DNA of 64,000 bases from Psychrobacter sp. AH5. GTDB lineage: Bacteria; Pseudomonadota; Gammaproteobacteria; Pseudomonadales; Moraxellaceae. Position numbers and translations under genes: made by a program. Where the stretch lies: the NCBI RefSeq assembly GCF_040371085.1, contig NZ_JAMBMT010000001.1, forward strand, positions 1,736,001 through 1,800,000, written 5' to 3'. Shown one piece after another: positions 56,360-64,000 of this stretch (positions are counted from its first letter, which is position 1; the number at the start of each line of letters is the position of its first letter). The notes under the pieces are model-generated. The model ran no database searches. It saw nothing but the letters and a program-made list of their open reading frames with translations, and was not told the DNA's origin.

Positions 56360-56887
56360 CTAAGCATTACTTTTTAGATACTCTAACATAGTGTCGGCAT
56401 CTGAGACTTCAAAGGGGTCTATTGGGCAGTTGTCGCCAAAATCAGGTTCTTTAAATACCTTTTTGATGGCTTTATCGTCGACATACATCGAATAACGCCA
56501 TGAGCGCATACCAAAGCCAAGATTGCTTTTATCAACAAGCATACCCATTTTACGGGTGAATTCGCCATTGCCATCAGGAAGTAAGAAAACATTTTCACGG
56601 TTTTGCTTAAGACCCCACTGATACATGACGAAAGCATCGTTGACAGAAACACAAACTATCTCATCTATGCCTAACGCTTTGAACTCCTCGTACAGCTCTT
56701 CATAACGAGGCAAATGGCTGGTCGAACACGTTGGCGTAAAAGCGCCGGGTAGTGAGAACACCACCACTTTTTTATTAGCAAACAACTCATCTGTGGTTAA
56801 GTCATACCACGTAAATGGGTTATCTCCTCCAATAGATTCATCACGAACACGAGTTTTAAAAGTCACATCTGGTACATGGGTAATCAT
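56360..56887 (-). CDS. Peroxiredoxin (Prx5 type)
   Basis: A 175-residue thiol peroxidase. The active site [16 protein letters not shown] carries the peroxidatic cysteine, followed by [14 protein letters not shown] and the Prx5-type [12 protein letters not shown]. In some bacteria this domain is fused to glutaredoxin; here it is not, so reduction must be by a separate thiol partner. GGAG precedes the ATG. It has its own terminator. A cluster of GTCACC repeats lies upstream (see findings). Confidence 0.92.
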   Translation of the reverse strand: MITHVPDVTFKTRVRDESIGGDNPFTWYDLTTDELFANKKVVVFSLPGAFTPTCSTSHLPRYEELYEEFKALGIDEIVCVSVNDAFVMYQWGLKQNRENVFLLPDGNGEFTRKMGMLVDKSNLGFGMRSWRYSMYVDDKAIKKVFKEPDFGDNCPIDPFEVSDADTMLEYLKSNA

Positions 56888-57303
56888 TGTTTACTCCGGT
56901 TTGGGTTATTGTTTTTTAGTTTCTAAAATGCTGCGTTGATATGATAATAGCTATAGCAGTCTATAAGCAAATCTTTGAGCTTATATTATATGAGATACCA
57001 AAATATCTTCGAGTACCTTCAAGTAACCTCAAGTAAAGGTCGTTTACAGTCTCAAATCTTAACTCTCTTATTCACAAAATATCATTATAAAACTGATACA
57101 GTGCTAGCGTATTGATTTTATTTCGAGCTGACTATAGTCACCGTTTGGTCACCAAGCAGTTGGTCACCGATTTCCAAAAGGCAGATTGTATAAACGCAGA
57201 CTTATAGAGAATAAATTATTAAAGAGTAGATTACTTCTTAGTGGCTAACAAAGACAGGATAACCAACCCTTACGGATAAAGGCTTTAAGAGAAACTCAGG
57301 CAC
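56888..57303. other. Intergenic region upstream of the peroxiredoxin gene
   Basis: About 415 bases without a gene. Includes three GTCACC copies at 57137, 57148 and 57163, the middle one in the near-palindrome TTGGTCACCAA. Confidence 0.5.
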
Positions 57304-57336
57304 AAAAAAACCTCAAGTAAACGAATACTTGAGGTT
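57304..57336 (-). terminator. Terminator of the tRNA pair
   Basis: AACCTCAAGTA (57309-57319) pairs perfectly with TACTTGAGGTT (57326-57336); the minus strand continues with seven T. Confidence 0.9.
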
Positions 57337-57368
57337 GAAACTTTTGCATTAAAACTAAGTTTTAAATA

Positions 57369-57445
57369 TGGCGCAGCGGACGGGACTCGAACCCGCGACC
57401 CCCGGCGTGACAGGCCGGTATTCTAACCAACTGAACTACCGCTGC
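57369..57445 (-). tRNA. tRNA-Asp (GTC)
   Basis: The minus strand folds as a tRNA with acceptor stem GCAGCGG/CCGCTGC, anticodon GTC in CTGTCAC, T-loop GTTCGAGTCC and encoded CCA at 57369-57371. Probably cotranscribed with the upstream tRNA-Val, 62 bases away. Confidence 0.97.
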
Positions 57446-57507
57446 TTAGGTCGCACTAGCATTTTGTCTTTTCTTTTATAAGAAGATAAGACCCACTTGC
57501 TGATAAG

Positions 57508-57583
57508 TGGTGGGTGATGACGGATTCGAACCGCCGACATTCTGCGTGTAAGGCAGACGCTCTACCAACTGAGCTAATCACCC
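57508..57583 (-). tRNA. tRNA-Val (TAC)
   Basis: Acceptor stem GGGTGAT/ATCACCC, anticodon TAC in the loop CTTACAC, T-loop GTTCGAATCC, encoded CCA at 57508-57510. First of two tRNA genes on the minus strand. Confidence 0.97.
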
Positions 57584-57626
57584 TGAAGAGCGTATAAAAA
57601 AAGCACTGCTTTTTTAGCTCTGCAAG

Positions 57627-57650
57627 AGAAATCCTTTAAATAGGATTTCT
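57627..57650. repeat. Perfect 8-bp inverted repeat upstream of tRNA-Val
   Basis: AGAAATCC pairs with GGATTTCT around an 8-base AT-only loop, ~45 bases upstream of the tRNA. No T-run on either strand. Confidence 0.5.
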
Positions 57651-57927
57651 AAAAGTCATAAGATCCAAAGCTGTCACACTAAAGATAAATAACCTCTAAC
57701 AACTCAGAACCAATAAAGCCCCTTGCTGTGGGTGTGTATTATATAGATTTAACGATGGCTGTCAAATACATTTTCACTCTCTTTAGCACTATTTTTTGTT
57801 TTTTATGACCACTCGCTGGCAAGCTGCTGTTTTTGTTAGCTTTATATTTTATTAATTTACTAAAATTTTTATTACTGGTAGCTGCTTTCTAACTAATACA
57901 AAGCTAAATAGTAGCTACCAAGGCATT

Positions 57928-58059
57928 TTAAATATCCGCTTTAAGGGCTTTAAGTTTAGTAGTTGGCGCATAACGGTCAAGCACTTACCCATCACGGTCA
58001 ATCAAAAACTTAGTAAAGCTCCATTTTATACCTTCAGTTAATAGACGACCCAAAAAATA
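57928..58059 (-). pseudogene. Glutathione peroxidase remnant (C-terminal fragment)
   Basis: On the minus strand, the ~44 codons ending at the TAA read from 57928-57930 give a clear glutathione peroxidase C-terminus: GRLLTEGIKWSFTKFLIDRDG, a stop, then VLDRYAPTTKLKALKADI. (The first of these is cited in part: IKWSFTKFLIDRDG.) The stop TAA replaces a residue that is usually K, N or Q, one or two base changes away. The N-terminal ~120 codons, with the active cysteine or selenocysteine, are absent. The fragment begins directly after the msrB terminator hairpin. It is not translated, to all appearances, and shows that a gpx gene was lost here. Confidence 0.8.
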
Positions 58060-58080
58060 AGGGAGCTTATATAAGCTCCC
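58053..58080 (-). terminator. Terminator of msrB
   Basis: A 20-base perfect palindrome at 58061-58080 (GGGAGCTT stem, ATAT loop, AAGCTCCC), followed on the minus strand by TTATTTTTT. Confidence 0.85.
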
Positions 58081-58138
58081 CTACTATATATCAAAATCTT
58101 ATTAATCAATTTAATCAATAGCTAGTATTGACCGCCGA

Positions 58139-58564
58139 TTAGTCTTCGGCTTTATCTAAATCGATAGAGACAGAATTGATGCAGTAGCGCATGCCTGTGG
58201 TCTCACGTGGACCATCTGGGAAAACATGACCTAAGTGAGCGTCACAATTGCTACAAGTCACTTCGGTGCGGCGCATGCCTAAAGAGTTATCGACATGCTC
58301 ATCGATAGCGGCGTTGTCGATGCCTTGATCGAAGCTTGGCCAGCCACAACCAGCATCAAACTTATTTTCTGAGTCAAACAGCTTGGCGCCGCAAGCTTTA
58401 CAGCGGTAGATACCCTTATCGTTGACATCGTTGTAGACACCTGTAAAAGGACGCTCAGTGCCTTTTTCGCGTATCACATGATACTCATCATCACTAAGAC
58501 GCTGCTTCCAATCAGCTTCGGTTAATTGAGCGACTTCTTCTTTGGTTAGTTGACTGTCTTGCAT
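58139..58564 (-). CDS. msrB: Peptide-methionine (R)-S-oxide reductase
   Basis: A 141-residue enzyme that reduces the R form of methionine sulfoxide. Zinc cysteines are in CKACGAKLF and CSNCDAHLGHVF, the catalytic cysteine in MRYCINSVSI. The GCGWPSFDQ and GPRETTGMRY blocks are standard. AAGGA precedes the ATG. Single gene; a broken peroxidase gene follows it downstream. Confidence 0.96.
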   Translation of the reverse strand: MQDSQLTKEEVAQLTEADWKQRLSDDEYHVIREKGTERPFTGVYNDVNDKGIYRCKACGAKLFDSENKFDAGCGWPSFDQGIDNAAIDEHVDNSLGMRRTEVTCSNCDAHLGHVFPDGPRETTGMRYCINSVSIDLDKAED

Positions 58565-58789
58565 AATTATTCCTTATTATGGAGATTTTTTGAGAGTGTT
58601 TTTATAGATAACCAATTTTATAAATTATTGGGTTTATAAACCATTAGGTTTAGTAAGTAATGAGCTAAAAATTTTTCTAGACCCTAAAGATATGGGAGTT
58701 ATCAGCGATTATTCAATATTTAGCCGCTAATAATTACTAAATCTACACGTTTCCCTGATTATTTTCTTAGTCATAAACACTCTAACTAA

Positions 58790-58862
58790 ATGCAAGTTAT
58801 TCTTGCATCATTACTATTTTAATAGCTTGCATTTGGCTTATTTATGCAATAAAATCTTGCAT
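58790..58862. promoter_or_regulatory. Cluster of CTTGCAT half-sites upstream of the XRE-AlaA gene
   Basis: Two dyads with the same geometry: ATGCAAG-N5-CTTGCAT at 58790-58808 and ATGCAAT-N5-CTTGCAT at 58844-58862, their starts 54 bases apart, plus a single CTTGCAT at 58826-58832. They lie ~100-170 bases before the gene start, on the same face if B-DNA turns at ~10.8 bases. Likely operators, with the XRE domain of the downstream protein as the natural candidate ligand. Confidence 0.6.
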
Positions 58863-58958
58863 TAGCTATTGATTCATCAAATTACTGTCAAATAATAAGT
58901 CATAAAGATTTGTCTTAGTTAATGATTATTTGCAACTTTTTAGGAGATGAAAAGCACT

Positions 58959-60677
58959 ATGACCGATAATCCTGATGATTATGCCCAAACCCAGCGCTTA
59001 GAGCAGGCACAAAGACTTGTGCAGCTGCGCCGTGACAAAGGTCTTACTGCTGAGCAATTAGCCCAGCAAATGACTAAAGCTGGCGCGAAAGTGAGCCGCG
59101 GCGCTATCTCTAATTGGGAGCGTGGTATCAATGGTATTGTCTCCTCCAAGCTGCCTACGCTTGCACGCCTCCTAGGCTGTACAGAAGGCTATCTACTACG
59201 AGGCAATAATGATGGCTATGCCGAAGATAAGATAGCTAGTAGTGAGCCCGCTCATCAAGTAACTACAAAGCCTATGCTAGACGCTCAAACTAAACAAAGA
59301 ACTGAACTAAAAACCACGCAACAGCTAGATACCCACTTTGATCATAAAATCAAAAACAAGGATAATACAACAGCACCGGAAGCTAAAACGCTGCAAACAA
59401 AGGAAAGCAACGCTATGAATAACCTAAAAAAATCTGATAAATTACAAAACGTTTGTTACGACATCCGTGGCCCGCTCCTAAAAACAGCCAATAAAATGGA
59501 AGCAGAAGGCCAACGTATTCTTAAGCTCAATGTCGGTAACCCAGCCCCTTTTGGCTTAGAAGCGCCACATGAGATTTTGCGTGATGTGGCGATGAACCTA
59601 CCAGAAGCGACGGGATATTCAGATTCGCAGGGTATCTTTTCGGCGCGTAAAGCGGTGTTGCAGTATTATCAATCTAAAGGCCTGCTATCAGCGGTCGATG
59701 TACGAGATGTTTATTTGGGTAATGGCGTCTCAGAGCTGATTGTGATGACGATGCAGGCGCTGATGAATGATGGAGATGAGGTGCTCATTCCAATGCCTGA
59801 CTATCCATTATGGACGGCAGCGGCTAATTTGTCTGGCGGTACAGCGGTACATTATCGCTGTAATGAAGAGGATAACTGGCAACCTGATATCGAAGATATT
59901 AAATCAAAAATCACTAGTAAGACCAAAGGCATAGTAGTTATTAATCCTAATAATCCTACTGGAGCGCTCTACTCTACTGAGAATCTAAAACAAATTATTG
60001 AAGTCGCCAAAGAGCATAATCTTGTCATTATGGCCGATGAGATTTATGATCGGGTGCTTTATGATGACGTCGTCCATCATCCTATGAGCACCTTAACTGA
60101 CGAAGTGCTGGTACTGTCTTATAATGGCCTATCTAAGTCGCATCGTATCGCAGGTTTTCGCGCAGGCTGGCTGATGGTATCAGGCAAAAAAAGCCATGCT
60201 ACTGACTTCATCGAGGGTTTAGATATGCTCGCCTCCATGCGTCTTTGCTCTAACGTACAAGGTCAGTATGCTATCCAAACGGCGATGGGCGGTTATCAAA
60301 GTATGAAAGATCTGACCTCAGAAAAAGGCCGATTATTTAAACAGCGCGAAATGGCTATCACTCGTCTCAATGCCATCCCGGGTATCTCTTGCACTATGCC
60401 GCAAGGAGCGTTTTATTGCTTCCCAAAAATGGATCCTGAGGTCTATCCTGTCAAAGACGATATGCAGTTTATGATGGATTTATTGATAGATGAGAAGGTA
60501 TTGATGGTACAAGGGACGGGCTTTAACTGGGATGCTCCCGATCATTTTCGTTTAGTATTCTTACCCAATCTTCATGATTTGGAGAATGCTATGGATCGCC
60601 TTGATCGCTTCTTTGCCAAAAAGCGTCAGCAGTACGGTACAGAAAAAGTCGCTAATAAAGAAGTATTAGAAGCCTAA
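58959..60677 (+). CDS. XRE-type HTH fused to an AlaA-like alanine aminotransferase
   Basis: About 572 residues. The N-terminal ~85 hold a Cro/CI-type helix-turn-helix (LRRDKGLTAEQLAQQM, then RGAISNWERG and LARLLGCTEGYLL). A ~70-residue disordered linker rich in T, K and D follows. From M157 of the open frame a full AlaA-like fold type I aminotransferase runs to the end: VCYDIRGPLLKTANKM, NPAPFGLEAP, NPNNPTGALYS, ADEIYDRVLYDD, and the PLP lysine in SYNGLSKSHRIAGFRAGW. E. coli AlaA has no HTH. Start: ATG 58959 with AGGAG 12 bases upstream, or ATG 58947, on top of it. An internal start at 59415 is possible (see finding). Ends at a terminator. Confidence 0.88.
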   Translation: MTDNPDDYAQTQRLEQAQRLVQLRRDKGLTAEQLAQQMTKAGAKVSRGAISNWERGINGIVSSKLPTLARLLGCTEGYLLRGNNDGYAEDKIASSEPAHQVTTKPMLDAQTKQRTELKTTQQLDTHFDHKIKNKDNTTAPEAKTLQTKESNAMNNLKKSDKLQNVCYDIRGPLLKTANKMEAEGQRILKLNVGNPAPFGLEAPHEILRDVAMNLPEATGYSDSQGIFSARKAVLQYYQSKGLLSAVDVRDVYLGNGVSELIVMTMQALMNDGDEVLIPMPDYPLWTAAANLSGGTAVHYRCNEEDNWQPDIEDIKSKITSKTKGIVVINPNNPTGALYSTENLKQIIEVAKEHNLVIMADEIYDRVLYDDVVHHPMSTLTDEVLVLSYNGLSKSHRIAGFRAGWLMVSGKKSHATDFIEGLDMLASMRLCSNVQGQYAIQTAMGGYQSMKDLTSEKGRLFKQREMAITRLNAIPGISCTMPQGAFYCFPKMDPEVYPVKDDMQFMMDLLIDEKVLMVQGTGFNWDAPDHFRLVFLPNLHDLENAMDRLDRFFAKKRQQYGTEKVANKEVLEA

Positions 60678-60693
60678 AAGTCATATGGTAAAT

Positions 60694-60736
60694 AAAAAAA
60701 GCGCTTCTCGGCATGATGTCGATAAGCGCTTTTTTG
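60694..60736. terminator. Terminator between the AlaA fusion gene and pit
   Basis: AAAAAAGCGCTT (60695-60706) pairs with AAGCGCTTTTTT (60724-60735); A and T runs on both sides make it bidirectional. Confidence 0.85.
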
Positions 60737-60835
60737 TTCGCTAATTTAGCAGCTTCAATCTAAGGCGTGTTGAACACTCACACCTGAGCACTACTAAATG
60801 TTCAGCATAGCCTGCTATAGTCAGCTATGATTCAA

Positions 60836-62443
60836 CTAAAAAATTTGGTTTAAAATTAGGAAACTAACCGCTGATAATGAAGCGGCTACTGGTAAAGTAA
60901 TCACCCAAGCAAGGCCGATCGGCTTCATCAAGGCCCAATTGGTATTTCTATTGACGATACCGATACCCAAGACTGCCCCTACCAAAGTATGCGTACTAGA
61001 AACCGGTAAGCCCAAGGTTGAAGCGCCCATCACTACCCCAGCAGCAGCAAGCTCAGCTGAGAAGCCAGAAGCAGGGTGCATTTTGGCTAAATTAGTGCCA
61101 ACGGTCTGAATTACCTCTTTACCAATGAACCATAAACCAACGATTAGCGCAACGCCAAAGGTCAACATCACAGGCGATGGTACTGCCGCTTCTGAGGCGA
61201 TGTTATTGGTACGAATTACATCCATAATAGCGGCAAACGGGCCAACTGCGTTAGCGATATCGTTAGAACCATGACTAAAAGCAAAGGCTGAGGCGGTAAA
61301 GACCTGCATCCAGCTAAACATAATAAAAGTCGCTTTGGTCAAATCCTCTTTGTGTTTACCGCGGATACTTTTAGTATAAATAAAGGTCGCCAGCCAAACC
61401 AGCGCTCCTATCATACCCATGATTAAGAAGCCTTGTAGCGTGGTCATATTACTGTTGACGTTTTTGAGGCCTTTGAACACTACCAAAGAGGTCATAACCA
61501 CACCGCCCATCGCCGCTAAGATAGGCACCCACTTCTTCAGCGCTTTTAGCGTATCGAGACTCTCGCGCTGATGCTCAACGATATATAGCTTCTTATAATA
61601 GTCAGTCTCTAAATCCTCGACATCACAATCATCATCTTTATAAATCTCTTGATCGCGTAGCATCGCTGAGGTGTAAGACAACTGCTCAGACTCAGTCATC
61701 GCATCAAAACGCTCTTTGTGCTCTTTTTTGATGCTCTTTTTATCCGCTTTTAACTCGGCAATCTGCGCTTCTGCTTTGTCATTATAGTCGATGACATTTC
61801 TTTTGATATGGCCGTATAAAAAGAAGGCTAGTATTCCGCCTAATAAAGGCGATAGCACCCAAGAGATAGCAATAGTACCAATGGTGCCCCAGTCTACCGT
61901 GGATAGCGCCGTCTCAGTCCCTCCCAAAGAGATACCTAATACGATAGAGCTGCCAACGACCCCGCCAATGATAGAGTGCGTTGTTGACACCGGTAAACCT
62001 TTTTTGGTGGCAAACAATAACCAAAAAGCGGCGGCAATCAAAGCGGATAACATCACGTAAATGAACTGATTTGGCGTAACAGCCAAACCATCCAAGTCAA
62101 CGATACCACTACGAATGGTATCAGTGACCTCTCCGCCTGCGAGCACCGCGCCTGACACCTCAAATATCGCCGCTACCCCTAAAGCTTGCGGGATAGTCAA
62201 AGTCCCCGCTCCTACTGAAGTGCCAAAGGAGTTTGCGACATCGTTGCCACCGATATTGAATGCCATAAAGACACCAAAGGCGGTCGCCACTATAAACAGT
62301 GTCGTCTGCTGACGCATAGTGTAATCAAGACCCCACCATAAAAAATAGCCGGTCATTGCAATCAGTAAAATAGCAAAAAATAGATTGATTCTCATAGAGC
62401 CAACCGACTTGGTTGATTCTGTAGAGCTGCTGCTAATACCCAT
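60836..62443 (-). CDS. pit: Inorganic phosphate transporter, Pit family
   Basis: A ~535-residue membrane protein that imports phosphate as a neutral metal complex with protons. The two halves each carry the family signature: GGNDVANSFGTSVGAGTLT-like (GNDVANSFGTSVGAG) and SHGSNDIANAVGPFAAI. A long charged cytoplasmic loop (~210-300, KSIKKEHKERFDAM and EQLSYTSAM) divides them. ATG at 62441-62443 is chosen; the frame extends to TTG 62500, which looks unlikely, and ATG 62395 is an alternative. The polyphosphate enzyme gene lies directly upstream on the same strand, so phosphate uptake and polyphosphate use are neighbours. Confidence 0.9.
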   Translation of the reverse strand: MGISSSSTESTKSVGSMRINLFFAILLIAMTGYFLWWGLDYTMRQQTTLFIVATAFGVFMAFNIGGNDVANSFGTSVGAGTLTIPQALGVAAIFEVSGAVLAGGEVTDTIRSGIVDLDGLAVTPNQFIYVMLSALIAAAFWLLFATKKGLPVSTTHSIIGGVVGSSIVLGISLGGTETALSTVDWGTIGTIAISWVLSPLLGGILAFFLYGHIKRNVIDYNDKAEAQIAELKADKKSIKKEHKERFDAMTESEQLSYTSAMLRDQEIYKDDDCDVEDLETDYYKKLYIVEHQRESLDTLKALKKWVPILAAMGGVVMTSLVVFKGLKNVNSNMTTLQGFLIMGMIGALVWLATFIYTKSIRGKHKEDLTKATFIMFSWMQVFTASAFAFSHGSNDIANAVGPFAAIMDVIRTNNIASEAAVPSPVMLTFGVALIVGLWFIGKEVIQTVGTNLAKMHPASGFSAELAAAGVVMGASTLGLPVSSTHTLVGAVLGIGIVNRNTNWALMKPIGLAWVITLPVAASLSAVSFLILNQIF

Positions 62444-62893
62444 AAATTGATACGCCCTGCGTAAGATTGAAGATATTGTTGATTGAGAATGATGCCACAA
62501 AAAACGCTATGACCAAAAGCTGGTAGCGTCTTTATGGCTTGATTTCAAATCGTCTCAAATCTGTGTTGAACTATACTATTGAAAATATCGTGACTGTTAT
62601 AAACTTGCTATGCACCTAGCAGCATTAGACATACAGTTAAGCCGCAAAAAACTGTCCCTAAAAAATTAGGCAGCTTGCGGCTTATATCTTTAGCCGTTAT
62701 CTAAATTATAAATAACGGCTAATCCGTTTAGAGACACTAATTGAAGCAAAACTTACCATAAAAACCCATACTAATTATTAGCAGTAAAAGCTCGCTTCCG
62801 TTAATGTGCGCCCATTATATTAAAAATTTAGCACTTATGCACAATGAAATTGCCAAATTTGTAACTGCTAATGTATAGCGCTTTTGTCTTGAC
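62444..62893. other. Intergenic region between pap and pit
   Basis: Holds the terminator at 62638-62684 and, presumably, the pit promoter. No gene seen. Confidence 0.5.
62638..62684 (-). terminator. Terminator of the polyphosphate:AMP phosphotransferase gene
   Basis: Outer stem TAAGCCGCAA/TTGCGGCTTA (10 bp, perfect) encloses an inner stem CTG-CCTAA/TTAGG-CAG which on the minus strand is followed by TTTTTT. Confidence 0.75.
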
Positions 62894-64000
62894 TCAGTCC
62901 GCAGGTCGTATATAACTCTCTAGTCGCTTGATAGCATGATCAAGCACATCGAGGCGAGCACGGCGCTTATCATTAGTAGCGACAATACACCAAGGAGCAT
63001 TTTTAGTATGGGTATACGCTAGCATATCCGCGGCCGCTTGCACATAGTCGGACCATTTCTCACGGTTACGCCAGTCATCATCGGTGAGTTTGAACTGCTT
63101 ATGCGGCGTCTCACGCCTAGCTTCAAAACGCTTTAACTGCTCTTTTTTGTCAATCGCTAACCAGTACTTGATGACAATAGTACCAGCGGCTTGCAAATCA
63201 GCCTCAAAGCGATTGATCTCGCCATAAGCGCGTTGCCAATCGCTTTGAGGCGCTAATTGCTCAATACGCTCAACTAAGACGCGCCCATACCAAGTTCGAT
63301 CAAAGATGGCGATACGACTAAGACGATCAGTTTGCTCATTAGGCAGCTTAGTCCAAAAGCGCCATAGATAAGGGTGTTGTAGCTCATAGAGCATCGGCGC
63401 GCCAATGTTATATATCTGGTACTCGCGTGGATCGAGCGGCGCCACCATTCTTTTGATAGAGCCGCCCTTGCCCGCGGCATCCATACCCTCAAAAGCAAAA
63501 ATCACATGACGACCCTTTCGCGCCCGAATCAGTTCTGCAAACCTTGCCTGTTTATCGGCCAGCTCCTCTTTATAATCTGACTTATCCAGATCATGATCTT
63601 TGATATCGGTTAGCACTTTGGGAATGTCGGTAGCACTAAAAGCAGTTGATGCAAAATCACTCTTCTTTTTTAAGGCTGTGCGCGAGGGTTTAGTGTCATT
63701 GTGTGCGTTTGCTTTGACGGGACTTTCGCTACTTACTAGCGCCTCTTGCATAGCGTGTAGTACTTCGTGACAAAAGCTAATAGTCGCTTGCGATTTGTCA
63801 TTGCCATCGATGATGACCCAGTCGCCTTGCTGGCGCAAAATAGTCTCAGCTATTGAATTAAACTGCGCCAATACCTTCTCATCGCTCCAGTCGATCTGAT
63901 ATAGATACTGCGGATCGGCTTCTTTATCATTGAGACGCTCTTTTAGCGTATCAGCGTCGATATGAAACCAGCATTTGAGTACTTTGGTTTGATTCGCTGC
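62894..64000 (-). CDS. Polyphosphate:AMP phosphotransferase (PPK2 class II), 5' end outside window
   Basis: The minus-strand frame is open from 64000 through to the stop at 62894-62896, giving 368 codons of a longer protein. The first ~55 visible residues (VLKCWFHIDADTLKERL and YQIDWSDEKVL) are the end of a first PPK2-like domain. After a variable linker (~85-125) comes a complete second PPK2 domain with Walker A EGMDAAGKGG, LDPREY, the lid, and Walker B IAIFDRTWYGR. Two tandem PPK2 domains define class II enzymes (Pap), which make ADP from AMP and polyphosphate; the second domain is the active one. Lies upstream of pit. Confidence 0.88.
   Translation of the reverse strand, partial: AANQTKVLKCWFHIDADTLKERLNDKEADPQYLYQIDWSDEKVLAQFNSIAETILRQQGDWVIIDGNDKSQATISFCHEVLHAMQEALVSSESPVKANAHNDTKPSRTALKKKSDFASTAFSATDIPKVLTDIKDHDLDKSDYKEELADKQARFAELIRARKGRHVIFAFEGMDAAGKGGSIKRMVAPLDPREYQIYNIGAPMLYELQHPYLWRFWTKLPNEQTDRLSRIAIFDRTWYGRVLVERIEQLAPQSDWQRAYGEINRFEADLQAAGTIVIKYWLAIDKKEQLKRFEARRETPHKQFKLTDDDWRNREKWSDYVQAAADMLAYTHTKNAPWCIVATNDKRRARLDVLDHAIKRLESYIRPAD

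Noticed and set aside
1..64000. CRISPR array, prophage or integron
   Set aside because: No regularly spaced repeats, phage structural genes or integrase genes were seen.

Overview
The window is a stretch of gammaproteobacterial chromosome, most probably from Psychrobacter or a close relative in the Moraxellaceae. This rests on the protein sequences and on gene order: petABC followed by sspAB, leuC/leuD/leuB with a divergent LysR gene, a FimV/HubP-type locus, tandem FadL-like porins, and an AlaA aminotransferase. Base composition is moderate and leans AT. The dinB upstream region has no E. coli-type LexA box. Species-level assignment is inference; no database search was possible.

Layout. 1-2.5 kb: the end of a small cluster (acyl-CoA-dehydrogenase-like protein, PIG-L deacetylase, NodS-like methyltransferase, GT2 glycosyltransferase) with overlapping genes. 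2.8-5.1 kb: two small hypothetical genes and a decayed IS5-family element with intact ends. 5.2-14.1 kb: dinB, queA, a FimV-type polar protein split over two genes, an asparaginase-like gene, truA and infA. 14.3-20 kb (mostly minus strand): an L,D-transpeptidase and leuB, a lipoprotein gene, leuD and leuC, with a divergent LysR gene that starts at TTG. 21-27 kb: putP with a hairpin-rich leader, then two FadL-like outer-membrane proteins and slyX. 27.4-33.7 kb: uup, petABC (cytochrome bc1), sspA and sspB. 33.8-42 kb: dcd, a hypothetical gene, mrp, mgtE, and a ketone-body module (bdhA, scoB, scoA and a divergent GntP permease). 42.3-49 kb: metG and an uncharacterised ABC importer with two lipoprotein binding proteins. 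49.1-54.6 kb: a TtrSR-like two-component system divergent from a triheme cytochrome gene and a TsdA-type thiosulfate dehydrogenase gene. 54.6-64 kb: a lipoprotein, a DUF305 protein, a peroxiredoxin, tRNA-Asp and tRNA-Val, a glutathione peroxidase remnant, msrB, an XRE-HTH/AlaA fusion gene, a Pit phosphate transporter, and the 3' part of a polyphosphate:AMP phosphotransferase gene.

How the genes work together. Much of the window is core metabolism and housekeeping: leucine synthesis, respiratory complex III, translation and tRNA modification, and redox repair. Four places stand out. (1) The XRE-AlaA fusion gene has two identical-geometry inverted repeats and one extra half-site upstream, and an internal ribosome site exactly where ordinary AlaA begins. 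(2) A tetrathionate-sensor-like two-component system faces a thiosulfate-oxidising cytochrome operon rather than a tetrathionate reductase. (3) The FimV protein is split between its coiled coil and its membrane helix, with a hairpin in the gap and both halves in the same frame. (4) The PIG-L/NodS/GT2 cluster resembles a route to an N-modified amino sugar.

Limits. Start codons were chosen from visible ribosome-binding sites. Promoters and operators are pattern calls only. Both window ends cut through genes.
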